Shown here one piece after another: positions 20,864-22,355 of a stretch of 22,355 bases of DNA; within the stretch, counting starts at the first letter, position 1, and every line of letters begins with the position of its first letter. The translations under genes and the position numbers were made by a program. The DNA comes from Intestinimonas massiliensis (ex Afouda et al. 2020) (GTDB taxonomy: Bacteria > Bacillota > Clostridia > Oscillospirales > Oscillospiraceae), in contig NZ_LR131147.1 of the NCBI RefSeq assembly GCF_900626285.1, positions 2,217,348-2,239,702 on the forward strand. The letters are read 5' to 3'. The notes under the pieces were generated by a model, which worked only from the letters and a program-made list of their open reading frames with translations, was not told where the DNA came from and did no database searches.

Positions 20864-21859
20864 TCAGCGCAGCTCCGCCAGGCCCGCCGCCAGCCAGCCG
20901 GCCAGATGCCCGGCGCCCAGGTTGAAGTTCAGGGCGTCCCGCAGCCGGCGGGTCAGCTCCATGGCGGCCATCAGCTGCCTGGGCTTCAGCGCCCCGGATG
21001 CCTCCTCCGCCAGCGCCTTCCGCTGGGGGTCGGTCTCCGGACAGGCGCCGTAGGCGGCGGTCAGGGCGTCCCGCAGCAGCAGGCCGAACTCCTCCAGCAG
21101 CTTGTCCAGCCCGTCCCGGTCCCACTTGTCCCGCTCCAGCCTGGCACAGTATTCTGCCAGGGCGGTCTCGCCGCCGGTGGACAGCTGGTGCAGCAGCTCC
21201 CCGGCCGCCTGGACCTCCCGCCGTTCCTCTCCGGCGGTGCCCTCCAGCTCGGCGGCCGCCCGGCCCAGCAGGCCCTCGCAGTGCTCCACGGCGGCCTGAC
21301 GCTGACCTGGCGTGCACTGGGGATAGTGGGTGTCCACCCACGCCCGGGCCTCCTGGGGGGTCACCGGCGTGAGGGTGAGCACCTCGCACCGGGAGCGGAC
21401 GGTGGGCAGCAGGGAGGCGGCGTTTTCCGCCAGCAGCAAAAAGGCCGCGTAGGGGGGCCCCTCCTCCAGCAGCTTGAGCATGGCGTTCTGGGCGCTCTGG
21501 TTCATGCTCTGGGCCTGATGGAGCAGGTACACCTTCCGCCCGGCCTCGTTGGGCTTGATGTAGGCGTCGCTGCGCAGGGCACGGACCTGGGCCACGGTGA
21601 TGTCCTTCCCGTCGGCACCGATGGCGGAGATATCCGGATGGATGCCCGCCATGGCCTTTTTGCAGCCGGAGCAATGGCCGCAGGGGATCTCACCTGTGCC
21701 GGAGCACACCAGGGCAGCGGCCAGCAGGCCCGCCAGGGTCCGTTTGCCGGAGCCCGCCGGGCCGCTGATGATGTACGCATGGGACAGCCCCCGGCGGGCA
21801 GTCTCCGCCTCCAGCTGTCGTTTCAGCGGGCCGTTGCCCGCCAGCGGGGTCAGGTTCAT
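20864..21859 (-). CDS. holB: DNA polymerase III subunit delta prime
   Basis: A stator of the clamp loader that places the beta clamp on DNA. Walker A-like GPAGSGKRT (33-41) is followed by four cysteines Cys52, 60, 63 and 66 (CGHCSGC), the zinc module of delta prime and tau. Later, VYLLHQAQSMNQSAQNAMLK and the SRC motif (TVRSRC) mark the AAA+ core. The 331-residue length fits. Either ATG (21859) or the TTG just before could be used; ribosome binding site is weak because darA ends seven bases upstream, so translation may be coupled. It lies between darA and ricT as in B. subtilis. Confidence 0.95.
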   Translation of the reverse strand: MNLTPLAGNGPLKRQLEAETARRGLSHAYIISGPAGSGKRTLAGLLAAALVCSGTGEIPCGHCSGCKKAMAGIHPDISAIGADGKDITVAQVRALRSDAYIKPNEAGRKVYLLHQAQSMNQSAQNAMLKLLEEGPPYAAFLLLAENAASLLPTVRSRCEVLTLTPVTPQEARAWVDTHYPQCTPGQRQAAVEHCEGLLGRAAAELEGTAGEERREVQAAGELLHQLSTGGETALAEYCARLERDKWDRDGLDKLLEEFGLLLRDALTAAYGACPETDPQRKALAEEASGALKPRQLMAAMELTRRLRDALNFNLGAGHLAGWLAAGLAELR

Positions 21860-21865
21860 CAATGC

Positions 21866-22189
21866 TTATACCCGCTCAAACCGCTCGATGTCCACCACGA
21901 AGATGGTGGCGCCGCCCACCACTACTTCCACCGGCATGGAGGGGTAATACCCATAGCTCATCTCGGTGGTGGTGGGGATCATCTGCTTGCGGGAGTGGGA
22001 GTGCTCCCGGATGATGTCGATGACGGCCTGCACCTTTTCCTCGTCCACGCCCACCAGAATGGTCACGTTGCCGGCCATGAGAAAGCCGCCGGTGGTGGCC
22101 AGCTTGGTGGAGGAGAAGCCCTTCTTGGTCAGGGACTGGGTCACGGTGTTGGCATCGTCATGATTGATGATAGCAAGGATCAGTTTCAT
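21866..22189 (-). CDS. darA: Cyclic-di-AMP receptor DarA (PstA), PII-like
   Basis: A 107-residue PII-like protein that binds cyclic di-AMP. It begins MKLILAIINHDDANTVTQSL and has the family features KLATTGGFL, GNVTILVGVDEE and, near the end, GATIFVVDIERFERV. Known members have 109 residues. ATG at 22189 was chosen because GGAGGG lies seven bases before it and the family start is reached exactly; an earlier in-frame start would add 15 unlike residues. Genes downstream: holB and ricT, as in B. subtilis. In B. subtilis yaaR lies between darA and holB; it is missing here. Confidence 0.95.
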   Translation of the reverse strand: MKLILAIINHDDANTVTQSLTKKGFSSTKLATTGGFLMAGNVTILVGVDEEKVQAVIDIIREHSHSRKQMIPTTTEMSYGYYPSMPVEVVVGGATIFVVDIERFERV

Positions 22190-22224
22190 TCCTATCCCTC
22201 CTGCCTTGGGTTCACACACAGTTG

Positions 22225-22355
22225 TCAAACACAAATTCGACAGTCACTATTATAACCTATTTCAGCCAAATATGCGATACTTTTTTTCTCAATCCGCTCT
22301 CCCGGAGCCACTACCGGCACGCCGGGGGGGTAGGGGGCGACGGGGGAGGCGGCGA
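22225..22355 (-). CDS. Orn/Lys/Arg decarboxylase family protein, C-terminal end (5' part outside window)
   Basis: Only the last 42 residues are present. They read APYPPGVPVVAPGERI, the conserved C-terminal motif of PLP-dependent Orn/Lys/Arg decarboxylases, followed by a short tail ending in NSDCRICV and TGA (22225-22227). The active-site lysine and PLP domain lie outside the window. It ends 35 bases before darA. B. subtilis has the same type of gene (yaaO) near darA but with tmk between. Confidence in the family rests on this one motif and the gene order. Confidence 0.75.
   Translation of the reverse strand, partial: AASPVAPYPPGVPVVAPGERIEKKSIAYLAEIGYNSDCRICV

Noticed and set aside
22249..22254. 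TATAAT on the minus strand as a darA promoter
   Set aside because: It lies inside the decarboxylase coding end, has no matching -35 and no extended -10; an A/T-rich codon pair explains it. A weak promoter is still possible.
1..22355. CRISPR array, insertion sequence, prophage, tRNA, rRNA or defence genes
   Set aside because: No regularly spaced repeats, transposase or integrase motifs, or cloverleaf patterns with tRNA signatures were seen; base composition is even and all genes are core or ordinary accessory types.

Overview
The window is a chromosomal replication-origin neighbourhood from a GC-rich member of the Clostridia. The order rpmH-rnpA-yidD-yidC-jag to the left of dnaA, and dnaA-dnaN-S4 protein-recF-remB-gyrB-gyrA to its right, is the classic Firmicutes origin layout. 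The high GC content, strong GGAGG ribosome binding sites, Orn/Lys/Arg decarboxylase-darA-holB-ricT order and general protein character suggest Oscillospiraceae (Flavonifractor/Lawsonibacter-like). That family placement is an inference and no genus is claimed.

Left arm (1-7614, all on the minus strand, moving away from the origin): rpmH, rnpA, yidD, yidC and jag (ribosomal protein L34, RNase P protein, two membrane-insertion factors and a KH/R3H RNA-binding protein), closed by a strong intrinsic terminator. Next come an L-cysteine desulfidase-family enzyme, a two-gene unit with its own promoter (zinc-ribbon membrane protein and shikimate-kinase-like protein), and a DEAD-box RNA helicase that runs off the left edge.

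Origin (7615-9535): divergent promoters for rpmH and dnaA lie in the rpmH-dnaA gap. A cluster of DnaA boxes, followed by a DnaA-trio-like tract, lies between dnaA and dnaN and is the probable oriC.

Right arm (9536-18947, plus strand, co-directional with the right-hand fork): dnaN, a 4HBT thioesterase, the S4 RNA-binding protein, recF, a small membrane protein, remB, gyrB, gyrA, a SHOCT-domain membrane protein, RNase HI and a flavodoxin-like protein. A perfect two-way terminator closes this block.

Far right (18955-22355, minus strand, head-on to the right-hand fork): the end of an Orn/Lys/Arg decarboxylase, then darA (c-di-AMP receptor), holB (clamp-loader delta prime), ricT (PSP1 protein) and a hexapeptide sugar acetyltransferase.

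Most of the window is well-known core machinery. I did not find a clearly new multi-gene system. The points most worth checking are the shikimate-kinase-like protein with an altered substrate site and its zinc-ribbon partner, the attenuator-like leader of the helicase, two genes placed directly behind terminators with no room for a promoter, unusual residues in GyrA, GyrB and YidC, the basic tail of RicT, and the head-on darA-holB-ricT block.
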